Positions 40,776 to 50,421 of a DNA stretch of 64,000 nt are shown in pieces. Source of the DNA: Prorocentrum cordatum (lineage: Eukaryota > Sar > Dinophyceae > Prorocentrales > Prorocentraceae); contig CAUYUJ010018059.1 of assembly GCA_963575745.1 (NCBI GenBank), positions 72,001 to 136,000 on the forward strand, written 5' to 3'. Position 1 is the stretch's first letter. The number at the start of each line of letters is the position of its first letter. Under the pieces are notes generated by a model. It saw nothing but the letters and a program-made list of their open reading frames with translations, was not told the origin of the DNA and did not search any database. The position numbers and the translations under genes were made by a program.

Positions 40776-42497
40776 AAAGTAAAGAAAGAAATAAAAAAAT
40801 AACAAAAAAGAAAAAAAAAAAAAAAAAAAGAAAAAACAAAAAGAAAAAAAAAAAAAAAAGAAAACAAAAAAAAAAGAGAAAAAAGAAAAAAAAAAAAACA
40901 AAAAGAGATAAGAAAAAAAAGAAAAAAAAAAAAAAAGACCAAAAAAAGAAAAAAAAAAAAAGAGGCGGACGGACGACACGTGGCGCACCGTCATGGTACC
41001 AGCGGACATGGGGCCCCAGTGGATCAAGTGCCACGCCGAGGACGCTCGCCTCCCGCCGAGGTTGTCCGCACTACAGGCCAATCCTGGTTTGCTGACGTCT
41101 GGCCCTTGTGGGATCGCCCGCGACCCCACCCAGACGACCCAGGCGCAAACGAGCATGCGCTCCCGCCTCTACCAGGACGCTGGTCTTGCCTACAGTGTCG
41201 ATTCCAATGCTGTCAGTACTGTGCGGCTCGCCGCAACACGCAGCTCGGCACCTCGGGCCAACCAACGTGCCCAGACTGCGCCCGCAGCGGACTGCGTACA
41301 CTTATGGACTGGTCCACGGACCACTCGTGCAACAGTTGGACGTGTGCATACAGCACCAACAACAGGGACTCCGACACATGCTGCCTGTCCAGCAGGTGCC
41401 CCCATCCCCCCAGTCCACACAGCCTGCTCGACGTCCGTGCCACAGGGATGCCGCCGCACATCCTTGCCCGCCAATTCGGCAACGCGCCAGCCCTCCACGA
41501 CCTTAAGGACCCCCCCCGAGCGCCTTCAGGCCCCGGGGGGGAACCTCCACAACCAGGGCAAGCAGGTTACCAGGGTCAATGGTACTTCCCACCGCAGCCG
41601 CGGCGCGTCCCCAGGCAGGGACTGCCTGACGGCACAAGGCGGCCACCTGGATTCACAGGAACGGGGATGCCCGAATAACCTTTCCCCGACCAACCTCTTT
41701 GGAGGGAAGGCTACGTGCTCTTCAGTCCCCACCAGGCCCTCAAGGAGGAATTCACCTTCAACAAGACGGTCCGCCGACCCTACTCCCTAGCCATCACCAA
41801 CATGTACAGGGACAGTGTCACGGTCAGGACCGTCTGCGAGTCGATCGCCGAGCGCATCCACACTACCCGCACCCGCTGGCGAGATGTGGTACTGTACTGG
41901 GACGCCGAGGGTGGTCCTGGGCCTCAAGCTCTCGACTATGACATGCGACTCTGCGACGCCATGTTGAGCCGTGCCACGACCGAAGCCGAGCTAAACCACG
42001 ACCGCAGCAACCGTGGTAGTTTCTGCCTCTATGGACCAGCGCGCCAGCGAGCTGTCAACATCACGGCGATCTCCGAGCCGCAGAACATCGACTACATGGA
42101 GCATGTGCGGCGATACTCACCCGTAGGGGGGACCTACCCTGACCACGCCTTCGAGCACGTCTATCGGGGCTGGCAGCGGCCCGATGTGCCCACCATCCTC
42201 CCCGACACCCGCCCCCTCTCGAGAGCCGACTGGCAGCGACATCAACAGCACCAGCAGCGCATTCAGCAGCGCGACCAACGTGACGCAGGACAGCAGGGCA
42301 CGCCACGCTACCGCTCTCCCGCGCGAGTCCCGACAGGCGGAAACACGGCCTACGACGGGGTTGCCGCCTACTACCGTGGCCCCATAGGTGCCAGGCCCGC
42401 GGCTGCTGGAGCAGCCGCCTCCAGCTACGGCCACGCCCCCACGCCAGGGTACACCCAGCGGTCATCGGCTACCCGCGTGCACCCGTGCAGGCCCTAA
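39689..42497 (+). pseudogene. ORF2 of copy A, middle region with Cys-rich finger
   Basis: Continues in three frames. 39689-40621 matches B with RMDWCAPTEAASRCRALP, ETWEHIETEEEPTAYHV and GIEVWLDPGDHHDGAYLPWG. After an A-rich block, the finger CLQCRFQCCQYCAARRNTQ then CPDC lies at about 41190-41285. A TAA at 41675 replaces a sense codon of B (GMPE, stop). From 41715, VRRPYSLAITNMYRDSV and YWDAEGGPGPQALDYDMRLC continue without the 1-bp insertion seen in B. Another deletion lies near 42436. Function of this part is unknown; the Cys spacing suggests zinc binding. Confidence 0.65.
40622..40961. repeat. A-rich block 2 inserted in ORF2 of copy A
   Basis: About 340 bp, mostly A with isolated G, C and T. 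Copy B reads CACGTCAAGGCGGACGACAC here. In A the left side is CACGTCAAAGAG and the right side GAGGCGGACGGACGACAC, with an extra GGAC. No gene lies within it. Confidence 0.92.
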
Positions 42498-44464
42498 GGG
42501 CCACCTCGCCAGTGCCAGGGTCCACGCGCGCCTGGTGCCTTTACTCAGGCCGACATGATGGCACCTCCAGCAACCAGCCCGCAGTGATAACCCCTGCGGC
42601 TTCAGCCCAGGGGGCTGCAACAAACCGTGGCAGGACTGGGCGCCCCGAAGGATGGCGCGATGCGAACGTGCGCGCTTGGCAACCGCGCCAACACACGCCC
42701 CCGCCAAACGTGGCTGCAGCACTGCGCCCTGCCCAGGCAAAACCTGCCCCACCTGAGCGGGAGAGGCAGCCGCTTACCCCGCTCGTCCTCACGCACATCC
42801 AGGCGCATCGCAGCGCCTCCCCGCGGCACAGCGAGGGAAGCGCCCACCACGTCAGCCCCCGCCCCGACGCTGTCGACCCTGACCAGGCCACAGCCACGGC
42901 CGAGGGCGGCACAAGCGCCTCTCGCCAGCCCAGCCCATCACCCTGCGCGGCGCCGATCCGATCCCCGAGCAGGGCGGATTCCGAGCGCGCTAATGCCCAG
43001 GCGACCTCGCCACGCGACCGCCACACGGGCGGGCGCGTCCCGCGCAGCAGGTCCTGCAGCCGCCACAGCTCACGCAAGGCCCCAGGGAGCTCCACGAGCT
43101 CGCCGCCTCGCGAGACTCAGGCTGTTGGCCGAGCCCCCGAAGTGGTGCCACGCTTCGGTGCCAGCGTCATCGAACCTGGCCAGGTCGACCTCGAGCCGAC
43201 GCCGTCCACGGACCACGAGCCGCCGCTGCCCACCCGCGTGATCGTCCCCATCGACGAGGCGCCAACCTTCGACCCGTTCAATAACAAGTACCGTGTCAAG
43301 AACCTTGTGGCGGGTTTCGGCGGTGGCTCACCGCTCTCACCCCAGAGTCGGGGCGGAGCCCCCGCCACCTCAGCTGCTGCCGCGGCAGCGGCGGCCCCGC
43401 GGGGAATAAGCCCTGTCCGCAACGTGGGCCTCACGGCAGCGGGCATGGACGAGGCCCAGCGCCAGGCCTCCGACCGTGCTGCTGGAGCTGTTCCACCAGA
43501 TGCTGCTCATCAAGATACTGACGGGGCGGGCGCGCCACCGCAGGACGGACCAGCGGTGTCGCGCGCGCAGTATATGCGCGTGCGTTGTGCCGCTGCCGCG
43601 CCTAGCCGCCGCCGCTGGTTCGCTTTTGCTTTTGTGTTCGGCGGGACGGATCGAGGAGTCGCCTCCCTCTCCCTCTGCTGCCGTCTCACCTCTCCTCCCC
43701 TCGTCCCCTATGGTACAGGAGTGAGGAGGATTTTTCGAGACAGTTTTACTGACGTTTATGAACCCCCCCTGGCGCAGTGCCGACCGTGTCCCGCCTACAC
43801 TTCTGGCCTGACGGCGGCTTCAGCCCCGGTCAAGCTAATCCATAGGAACGCCATGAGCTCCTACTGTGGCCAAGCCTTCAACCTGGGCGAGGGTCAGGCT
43901 GACCTACACCGTGCGGGGCGTGCAAACCCCAGCTCCACCGATGGAGACGGGCCAGGTCGCTCCATACACCTCGTCAGTCTAAACATCACCAGTCTCTCAG
44001 CGAATTGGCCAACCATCACCGCTCTTGGTGTCGACCACAACGCCGCAGTCATAGCACTGCAGGAGACCCGACATGCCAAGCCGACTAGACAAGCCATCGC
44101 TACCAGCGCCGCCAATCCACTCCACGGAGGATACCCCGCCAGTCTTGGACCTGACCTAGATCTGGCGCGAGCCCAGCGCAGAGCTGCCCACGGCGGCACA
44201 GACCACACCGTCGTGGGCAACACTGGCGCCTCGGGAGGGGTCGCCATCCTCTCTAAGGATGCCATTGTCGACTCCACCGTCGACGACAATGCGCCCTGTA
44301 TCGTCGCCCTCAAGGCCAAGAAAAGATGGCACGAGGTCTTTCTCCCGCTCTGCACTCAACACCGCCGCAGGCGGCGACGAAACAACCACGGGCCCGCGGG
44401 GATCTACATAGCGAGCCTCTACGGGATTGCTGGAGGAGACAGCAACTCTTTTTCGGCTCGCTGA
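42485..44464 (+). pseudogene. ORF2 of copy A, Pro/Arg-rich region and start of EEP endonuclease
   Basis: 42485-43840 is disordered, rich in Pro, Ser, Arg and Gln (RSRSCSRHSSRK, then AAAAAAAAPRGISP near 43380), ending in a linear segment FDPFNNKYRVKNL. From about 43955 an exonuclease-endonuclease-phosphatase domain begins: SIHLVSLNITSL, AVIALQETRHAK with the catalytic Glu, and GASGGVAILSKD. In LINE-type elements this enzyme nicks target DNA. The frame is lost at about 44444 by a 2-bp deletion relative to B. Confidence 0.72.
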
Positions 44465-47400
44465 CTGCGCCGCCGCTAGGGTCGGCTCAGCCCCCTATTT
44501 CATCTGCATGGACGCCAATACGAACATCGATGACAATCCACCCCTTCTGCACATGTTGCAGCACGGATGGTTCAACGTCGCTGAGGGCACACCAGACCAC
44601 ACCATGCACACATACGGCAATATCCCTGACTGGGACCGCGTCACCAAGTTCCCCCGCACTTCGCGCATCGATTATATCATTGCCAACCAAGCGGCGCGAT
44701 CCCTTGTCACCGACTTCTGCTATCTACGCGACTTGCCAGCGAAGTCTCATGTTGGCCTGCAGGTCACGCTTGACCTCAGTCGCCTCGACCATACGGCCCG
44801 ACGTTTTCTTGCCCCCACGCCCTACCCTCCCAACGATGGAGCTCATGAGGGTCACGAACTGCAGGCACTAGGGACCCTTATCGCTGGGCGATATCAGGAC
44901 CGCATGGAACAGGCCGACACACGCGACGACGTGGAACGCATGTTCGCCCTGGCTAACGAGGCCAGTCATGAGTACCATCTCACCCGTCTGCGCGACCTGC
45001 CACCTCCACCGCCCGACCACCCAAAAAAGAAGCCCCCCACCATGCACGGGCTCACGCCCATGTTTGAAGAGCGACCAGTCGTCCCCCGCGCCTTCCCCAC
45101 CTACGGAGCTTCCACGATACACATGAACCGACTGCGCAAGCTCCATCGGCAACTCTGTGAGCTTCGTTTCATCGGACAGCACCATCATTTAGATTGCCGT
45201 GCCATCCCGCCGTACCTTGCGCAGCGCATCGACTGCACGTGGACCGCGGCCCGCCTCCTATGCCACAAGCTGCGCCCCACGGTTCTCCTTGACTTCCCCG
45301 AGGCCTGGACCCCCGACGAGCCAGCACCTCACGGAGAGCACCTCGACGTTTTGATCCAACACCTCGACTTAGAGCTGGCGCGACGTGCGAACCGTGCCAA
45401 AGCTGAACGCATCAAGATATGGGCTCAGGGCGTCCGCGAGCCAAGCGGGCGAAAGGCGGCCATATACGCACGGGCTGCTGACAGCTCGCCCACGGCGTAT
45501 CTCCGCACGCCTGCCACACCTGACGATACGCAACTCCACTGCGACACAAACGCCTTTAAACCTGACAAAGCTAGCACGGACGACAGCGACGCTGACACCG
45601 AAGCTGGCGGCTTCAGCCCCAGCGACGGTAGTTCGCCCGACACGGACAACGACGAAGACCACACTCGTGAACCACCACCTGCGCAAGTCCCCGACATTCC
45701 CCCTGCCAACGCCATTGTTGCTAACACCAAGGACATGCTTAAGCTCATGGTCGACACCTGGGAGCCCATCTTGGGCAGGTACCGTGCCCGTGCTGGACAT
45801 GACGCCGAAGCCATGCCGACGTGGGCTGACTTCTACGACGAGTACCGACAAGAGCTGCCTACGCCATCACCAGCTACCCCTTTCCACCTCACCGACGACC
45901 CACTCATCCACTTTATTCGCACCCGTTCACCGCGCCGTGCGGGGGGACTGGACGGCTGGACTACTAAGGAGGCTAAGGAGTTACCCGACGACATCCTTCG
46001 CCTCTTCGCCAGCGTCTTACGCGCTATGCAACGCACTGGCACCATCCCAGAACCCCTCCTTCATGTGCCAAACCCGTGCCTCCGAAAAGGCCGAGTCGAA
46101 CTCCCAACGGACCAACGACTTCTCTCGGTGCTTTCCGTTTGGATGTATGCGTGGGAAGCGCCAGCTTACCGCAGCCTCACGGACTGGCGGAAAGGATGGA
46201 CCCACGCCACGAGTTTTGGCGCTGTCCCCAAAGCTACCATTGGGGACGTCAGCACCTCTCTTGCCCTGCGCATCGAACACGCCAGGGCCTTACTCCTTCC
46301 CCTAGCTGGGGCTGCCCTGGACCGACAGAAGTGTTTCGACTACCTCATCACGGACATCTGCCTTAACCTTGCGCTTCACGCGGGGTGTCCCCAAGACATC
46401 GTTACTGTCCGCAGAAACGTCTACAGTCGCCACAAACGCTACATCCGCATGAACGGTGCGTACTCTAAGGAACTGGCCAGGACAAACGGTCACCTCCAGG
46501 GAAGCTCTTGGTCCCTGGACGACATTAAGCTGCTCATGTGTGTGTGGACCAAGAGACAGCATCGATACTTTCCGCGATCACTCAGCACTACCTTTGTTGA
46601 CGACAGCAACTCCACTACTCACACCGCGCCTGAGTTGCAGAAATCTCTTGATGAAACCGCCAAGTTTGATCGATTTTCTGGTCAACGCATTCACCCTGGC
46701 AAAGTGGCGGGGTGGGCGCTCACCGATGAGCTTCACACCGCCGTTACCCAGCTCACTCTGGCGGAACGGCCCTTACGCGTGGTCGACTCCTTCAAGCTCG
46801 TCGGGAGTTACATCAACGCCGAGGCAGCGCCGGCTCCAGCCGCGCTTAACCTCACGGCCACCGCTGACGCCCGTGTTCGCAGGGCGACTAGTCGCCTGCC
46901 GCGCATTGGCAAGCTCCCATCACCGATGCTTATTAAGGCGCGGCACGCCCGTTCCCTTGCTGCCAGCGTCTGTACCACGGGCACCGACATTCAAGCCCCA
47001 TCAGGCCCCGTCAAAACTGCCTACAACCATGCCCTTAAGGCGGCTATCCGCCCCAAGGGAAACAGGTGGGTCGAGTTTTGGACTCTCATGGCCGTGTGCG
47101 TCCCAGGACACGCCCTGGAGATTGACGCCATTACGCAGCGTGAAGTTTTCCTGTGTCTGCGGCGACAGGTTAACCGCGACGCTACTCTCTGCGGTCTCGT
47201 CAGGGATCTCCAACACCACGTTCAGACCCTATTTGGGGGAGGACCTGTTGGACGACTTGTCCAGACGCTTCAGCAGCTCCGTTGGACCTGGCCCACATTT
47301 GGCATCATGTACGACGACTGGGGCTGTCAGATCAGTTGGCTGAACTTACCCCAAAACGCCTTCCTTCACATGCTGCGAGCCTCTCAACGCAGAGCCTTTC

Positions 47401-47969
47401 TGAGAAAGATCAAGCCACGGCGTCATGACCTTGGTCACCTGGCCTCTGTCAGACAGGGCCTCGACCTCTTCGCCAGCACGTGGCTCGCCCGAACGAAAGG
47501 AGCAGCCAAATTCAATGCCTGGCAGCTGGCGCTCCTCCTGAACTACCTGTCGGGCGGGGACCACACCCAACAGCGACGATCCCGATCAAACACGTCTGCT
47601 GACCCCAGCCCCATCTGCCGATACTGCGACGAGGAAGAGGAAACTCAGGAGCACACTGTTCGCGACTGCAAGTGCTGGGCCCGAGAAAGAGTCCCTCTTA
47701 CCACCCTCATCAGTGACGAGCAGTGGGCCCGTCTTCCGCCGCACACAAGACACTGCGGGCTCTTCGATGAAGACCCAGCCCTCCTCGATCTGCAGGCCGA
47801 CCTCGCGAGGGACCCGCTACCTCAGCCCATACCGCGGCCCCCACCTGAGGGAGATCCTGCGGCTTCAGCCCAGGACTCCTACACCACCTACCTTGACCAC
47901 GACACTGTTGGACATGGGTCTACGCTGCCACGGACGGTGCATGCACCAACCAAGCCATCCCATTGCTAG
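44427..47969 (+). CDS. ORF2 of copy A: end of EEP endonuclease, RT and CCHC-type finger
   Basis: A single 1,180-codon frame. The endonuclease ends with FICMDANTNID (the N-x-D region), SRIDYIIANQAA and KSHVGLQVTL (SDH-type motif). RT motifs follow: RRAGGLDGWTTKEAKELPDD (about 45935), LDRQKCFDYLITD (motif A, about 46320), NGHLQGSSWSLDD (motif B, about 46485), TTFVDDSNSTTH (motif C, Asp pair 46599-46604) and FSGQRIHPGKVAGWAL (motif D). A finger CRYCDEEEETQEHTVRDCKC is at 47614-47676. All RT catalytic residues are present, so this part could be functional. The frame starts at 44427 only because of an upstream frameshift; it is not a natural start. Confidence 0.85.
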   Translation: MLEETATLFRLADCAAARVGSAPYFICMDANTNIDDNPPLLHMLQHGWFNVAEGTPDHTMHTYGNIPDWDRVTKFPRTSRIDYIIANQAARSLVTDFCYLRDLPAKSHVGLQVTLDLSRLDHTARRFLAPTPYPPNDGAHEGHELQALGTLIAGRYQDRMEQADTRDDVERMFALANEASHEYHLTRLRDLPPPPPDHPKKKPPTMHGLTPMFEERPVVPRAFPTYGASTIHMNRLRKLHRQLCELRFIGQHHHLDCRAIPPYLAQRIDCTWTAARLLCHKLRPTVLLDFPEAWTPDEPAPHGEHLDVLIQHLDLELARRANRAKAERIKIWAQGVREPSGRKAAIYARAADSSPTAYLRTPATPDDTQLHCDTNAFKPDKASTDDSDADTEAGGFSPSDGSSPDTDNDEDHTREPPPAQVPDIPPANAIVANTKDMLKLMVDTWEPILGRYRARAGHDAEAMPTWADFYDEYRQELPTPSPATPFHLTDDPLIHFIRTRSPRRAGGLDGWTTKEAKELPDDILRLFASVLRAMQRTGTIPEPLLHVPNPCLRKGRVELPTDQRLLSVLSVWMYAWEAPAYRSLTDWRKGWTHATSFGAVPKATIGDVSTSLALRIEHARALLLPLAGAALDRQKCFDYLITDICLNLALHAGCPQDIVTVRRNVYSRHKRYIRMNGAYSKELARTNGHLQGSSWSLDDIKLLMCVWTKRQHRYFPRSLSTTFVDDSNSTTHTAPELQKSLDETAKFDRFSGQRIHPGKVAGWALTDELHTAVTQLTLAERPLRVVDSFKLVGSYINAEAAPAPAALNLTATADARVRRATSRLPRIGKLPSPMLIKARHARSLAASVCTTGTDIQAPSGPVKTAYNHALKAAIRPKGNRWVEFWTLMAVCVPGHALEIDAITQREVFLCLRRQVNRDATLCGLVRDLQHHVQTLFGGGPVGRLVQTLQQLRWTWPTFGIMYDDWGCQISWLNLPQNAFLHMLRASQRRAFLRKIKPRRHDLGHLASVRQGLDLFASTWLARTKGAAKFNAWQLALLLNYLSGGDHTQQRRSRSNTSADPSPICRYCDEEEETQEHTVRDCKCWARERVPLTTLISDEQWARLPPHTRHCGLFDEDPALLDLQADLARDPLPQPIPRPPPEGDPAASAQDSYTTYLDHDTVGHGSTLPRTVHAPTKPSHC

Positions 47970-49879
47970 CACGAGCGGGCTACGGCGTCTACTACGGCAT
48001 CGACCACCGCATGAACTACAGTGCACGCGTTCACGGCATTACGCAGAACGCGCAGCTTGCGGAGACCCTCGCCATTGTCCACCTCACGGCATGTGCTGAA
48101 CGGCCCGTACACGTTTTCGTGGACAACCAGGCGGTGGTTGAGGGGTTCCAAAGGATCATCGACGGACACTCACCACCGCAGGGCACGCACGTGGAGCTCT
48201 GGGAAAAGATCCACCGATGCGTCATGGCCAAGCCCAACATGTTCCGCGTCGAGAAAATCGCAAGCCACCAGGGCGACATGGGCATCGACCTCGGGCTCAT
48301 CGGGCCCATCGCGGAGGAGTTCAATCGTCAGACTGACGCCCTCGCCACAACGGCGGCACGTACTCATAACCTCCCAGACGACATTGTCGAAGCTGCCAAA
48401 ACACGACATCGCCAAGCGACCGTGCTTCATGGAGTCGCGGTCGCCATCTACGAGCGTAGACACCGTACACTCCCCCTCCCACACCGCAGGGCTGGGTTCA
48501 CAGCTGCGGAACTCAACAAAATGGAACCAAATCCCCTGCAGTCTGACCAGGCACCACCCGCGGCTGGACCAGACATCCCACAGAACCCGGACGATCTCTG
48601 GGCCGAGGCCCAACGGGCGAGATTCGACGAACAGGAGGACGACCCGTTCGGCTTTGGTGGGGGCCTCGACTTCCTGGGCGACGGGCCAGCCAGCGCCAAC
48701 CCTGCCTCGTCGGGCACCCGCACGGCGCCCTCGACTCCGCCATTGAGAGCGGCAGCGCACCCACATGACAACGCCGCTCACTTTCAAGACGCTGACGAAC
48801 AGGAGGATGACCTGTTCAGCTTCGTTGGGGGATCGGACGCTTTGGACGACGGACCAGCCAGCGAAAACCCTGCCCCGTCGGGCAACCTCTCGATCCCTAC
48901 TGCGACACCGTCCCCGAGAGCGACATCGCCCACATACGATGATATCGGCCACCGCCAAGACGCCGACCACGACCTGGGTGACCCCCGCGGACTGAGTGGC
49001 ATAGAGCACGCACCGCCGATATCACACGCTGCCGACCATGCCGCCCTACCGAGACGCCAACCTTCTACGCGACCGACCTCAGAGCCCTTGCACGGCATCA
49101 TGATTGGTCCCACCGCGCAAACCACTCCGCCCCCCCACCACCGACAGCCCGCGGGGGCGGCTTCAGCCCCCCCGCAGGGCACTAAACCAGACAGGCCCTC
49201 GTGCCCCGTCCACGCTTCCATCGTTGCTGAGCGAGAGGAAGCGGCTCTCCCGACCTCTCGGGGCGTGGGCCTAGCGGCTCCAGCCCTGGGGTCGCGTGTG
49301 CCCCTCCAGTCACCCTTCAAGGGTGACGGACGACAGCGTACAGGGTGCCGCACTACGCTAGTCCACCATTTGGACAGGCGTACCGAGGACCTCGCCTCTG
49401 TCTCGAGGCTCTCGGCTGCTGGCACTGAGCAGCCACCCCCCACCGACCGCGAAACCGAGCTGTCACAGGCTATGGCTGCTCTCCAGCAGAGGTGCTTAGC
49501 TCTCGCCGCGGACCTCGCCGCCGCCCAAGCTCGTCAAGGCCCTCAACTCCAGCGCCTCCACAGCGCTGGGCGAGCCTTTGCCGAGCTGCTCACGGCCTCG
49601 CCCGATGGTGCCGTGCCGTCACTCACCATCCAAGCTATGCTGTCATCGTTCCGCGGCGCTCCACCTGGTGCCCCGCGCTATTCTCCTCCTTTCTGCCTGC
49701 CCGTGTGTACGCGTGGCTCCGCGTCCACGGTGTCAGGGCGTGGGGGCGGGGGGTGCCCCGTCACTGCGCGCCGCTTAGCGGCCAAGCGCCCAACTGGAGG
49801 TCTGCCAAGCCGCCTAGCCACGTGTCAGCACGTCGCCTTTCTTGTTGGGGCCTCTTTCTTTACGCGGTCTGACAGGTGA
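47900..49879 (+). CDS. RNase H domain and acidic C-terminal tail of copy A
   Basis: RNase H1-like domain lying minus one frame from the RT: YAATDGACT (Asp codon 47933-47935), LAETLAIVHL (Glu), VHVFVDNQAVVEG (Asp 48122-48124) and EEFNRQTDALATTAA (last Asp, about 48335), with ASHQGDMG between. It should remove RNA from the hybrid. The tail carries two copies of an acidic-aromatic motif, EQEDDPFGFGGGLDF (about 48635) and EQEDDLFSFVGGSDA (about 48800), each followed by DGPAS-x-NPA-x-SG, then Pro/Thr-rich and Gln-rich text. Copy B is cut before this region, so it is unknown whether the frame step is ancestral. Confidence 0.75.
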   Translation, partial: RHCWTWVYAATDGACTNQAIPLLARAGYGVYYGIDHRMNYSARVHGITQNAQLAETLAIVHLTACAERPVHVFVDNQAVVEGFQRIIDGHSPPQGTHVELWEKIHRCVMAKPNMFRVEKIASHQGDMGIDLGLIGPIAEEFNRQTDALATTAARTHNLPDDIVEAAKTRHRQATVLHGVAVAIYERRHRTLPLPHRRAGFTAAELNKMEPNPLQSDQAPPAAGPDIPQNPDDLWAEAQRARFDEQEDDPFGFGGGLDFLGDGPASANPASSGTRTAPSTPPLRAAAHPHDNAAHFQDADEQEDDLFSFVGGSDALDDGPASENPAPSGNLSIPTATPSPRATSPTYDDIGHRQDADHDLGDPRGLSGIEHAPPISHAADHAALPRRQPSTRPTSEPLHGIMIGPTAQTTPPPHHRQPAGAASAPPQGTKPDRPSCPVHASIVAEREEAALPTSRGVGLAAPALGSRVPLQSPFKGDGRQRTGCRTTLVHHLDRRTEDLASVSRLSAAGTEQPPPTDRETELSQAMAALQQRCLALAADLAAAQARQGPQLQRLHSAGRAFAELLTASPDGAVPSLTIQAMLSSFRGAPPGAPRYSPPFCLPVCTRGSASTVSGRGGGGCPVTARRLAAKRPTGGLPSRLATCQHVAFLVGASFFTRSDR

Positions 49880-50048
49880 GATCATCATCGTCTGTCCGCC
49901 GTCTGTAGCGTCTGTCGCACTGCGCCGGGGGAGGGGGTTTTTGTTGCCCGCCCTCGCATCTAAAGGCTGCACCGCCGCAAATAGTGCATGCGAGTTGTCG
50001 CACCGCAGTGCGCCTCGCGGACGGACCCTGGTCCGCCTACTTGTCCGA
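49880..50048 (+). other. 3' non-coding end of copy A
   Basis: About 170 bp between the end of the last frame and the CT tract in front of copy B. It contains no poly(A) tail and no repeat of the 5' leader, so no LTR is visible. It runs directly into CT dinucleotides at 50049. Confidence 0.55.
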
Positions 50049-50062
50049 TCTCTCTTTCTCTC

Positions 50063-50093
<31 letters not shown>

Positions 50094-50121
50094 CTTTTTC
50101 TCTCTCTCTCTCTCTCTCTTT

Positions 50122-50155
<34 letters not shown>

Positions 50156-50229
50156 TTATCTTTATCTTTTTTTTTCTCTCTCTCTCTCTCTATATTTTTC
50201 TTTTTTTCTCTTTTTTTTTTTCCTTTTTT

Positions 50230-50268
<39 letters not shown>
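50049..50268. repeat. (CT)n / T-rich tract between copies A and B
   Basis: About 220 bp of CT dinucleotides with T-rich interior, similar in composition to the tract before copy A. It is followed by 85 bp of leader (TCTCGGCTCGAGAGTGCCCA onward) that copy A lacks, and then by the shared leader from CGCGAGACCGG. Confidence 0.92.
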
Positions 50269-50269
<1 letters not shown>

Positions 50270-50421
50270 GTCTCGGCTCGAGAGTGCCCAGCACTCAGAC
50301 CGCAGCCGCGACGCGAAGCGCCCCGCCTCGGAGTCAGACTCCCAGGCCTCGCGAGACCGGAGGGGTCCCAGCAGGACCCTACTGATTCGCGTCACCTCTC
50401 CTCACCAGAGCGCCCGCAGCA

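Larger units (their letters stand above)
33290..50046 (+). mobile_element. Giant retroelement copy A (ORF1 plus very long ORF2)
   Basis: About 16.8 kb between two CT tracts. It is nearly collinear with copy B over everything B contains in this window. Content: short 5' leader, ORF1, a long ORF2 with membrane, HGT, finger, Pro-rich, EEP endonuclease, RT and finger regions, then RNase H plus an acidic tail, and a 3' end without LTRs. The EEP endonuclease in front of RT places it with non-LTR (LINE-like) elements, though it is much longer than usual. Copy A has about ten private small indels, one stop, a 34-bp duplication and two A-rich insertions. Confidence 0.82.

Noticed and set aside
49880-50420. 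LTR pair around the giant element
   Set aside because: The 3' end of A does not repeat the 5' leader; only the CT tracts are common, and EEP-type endonuclease argues for a non-LTR element.
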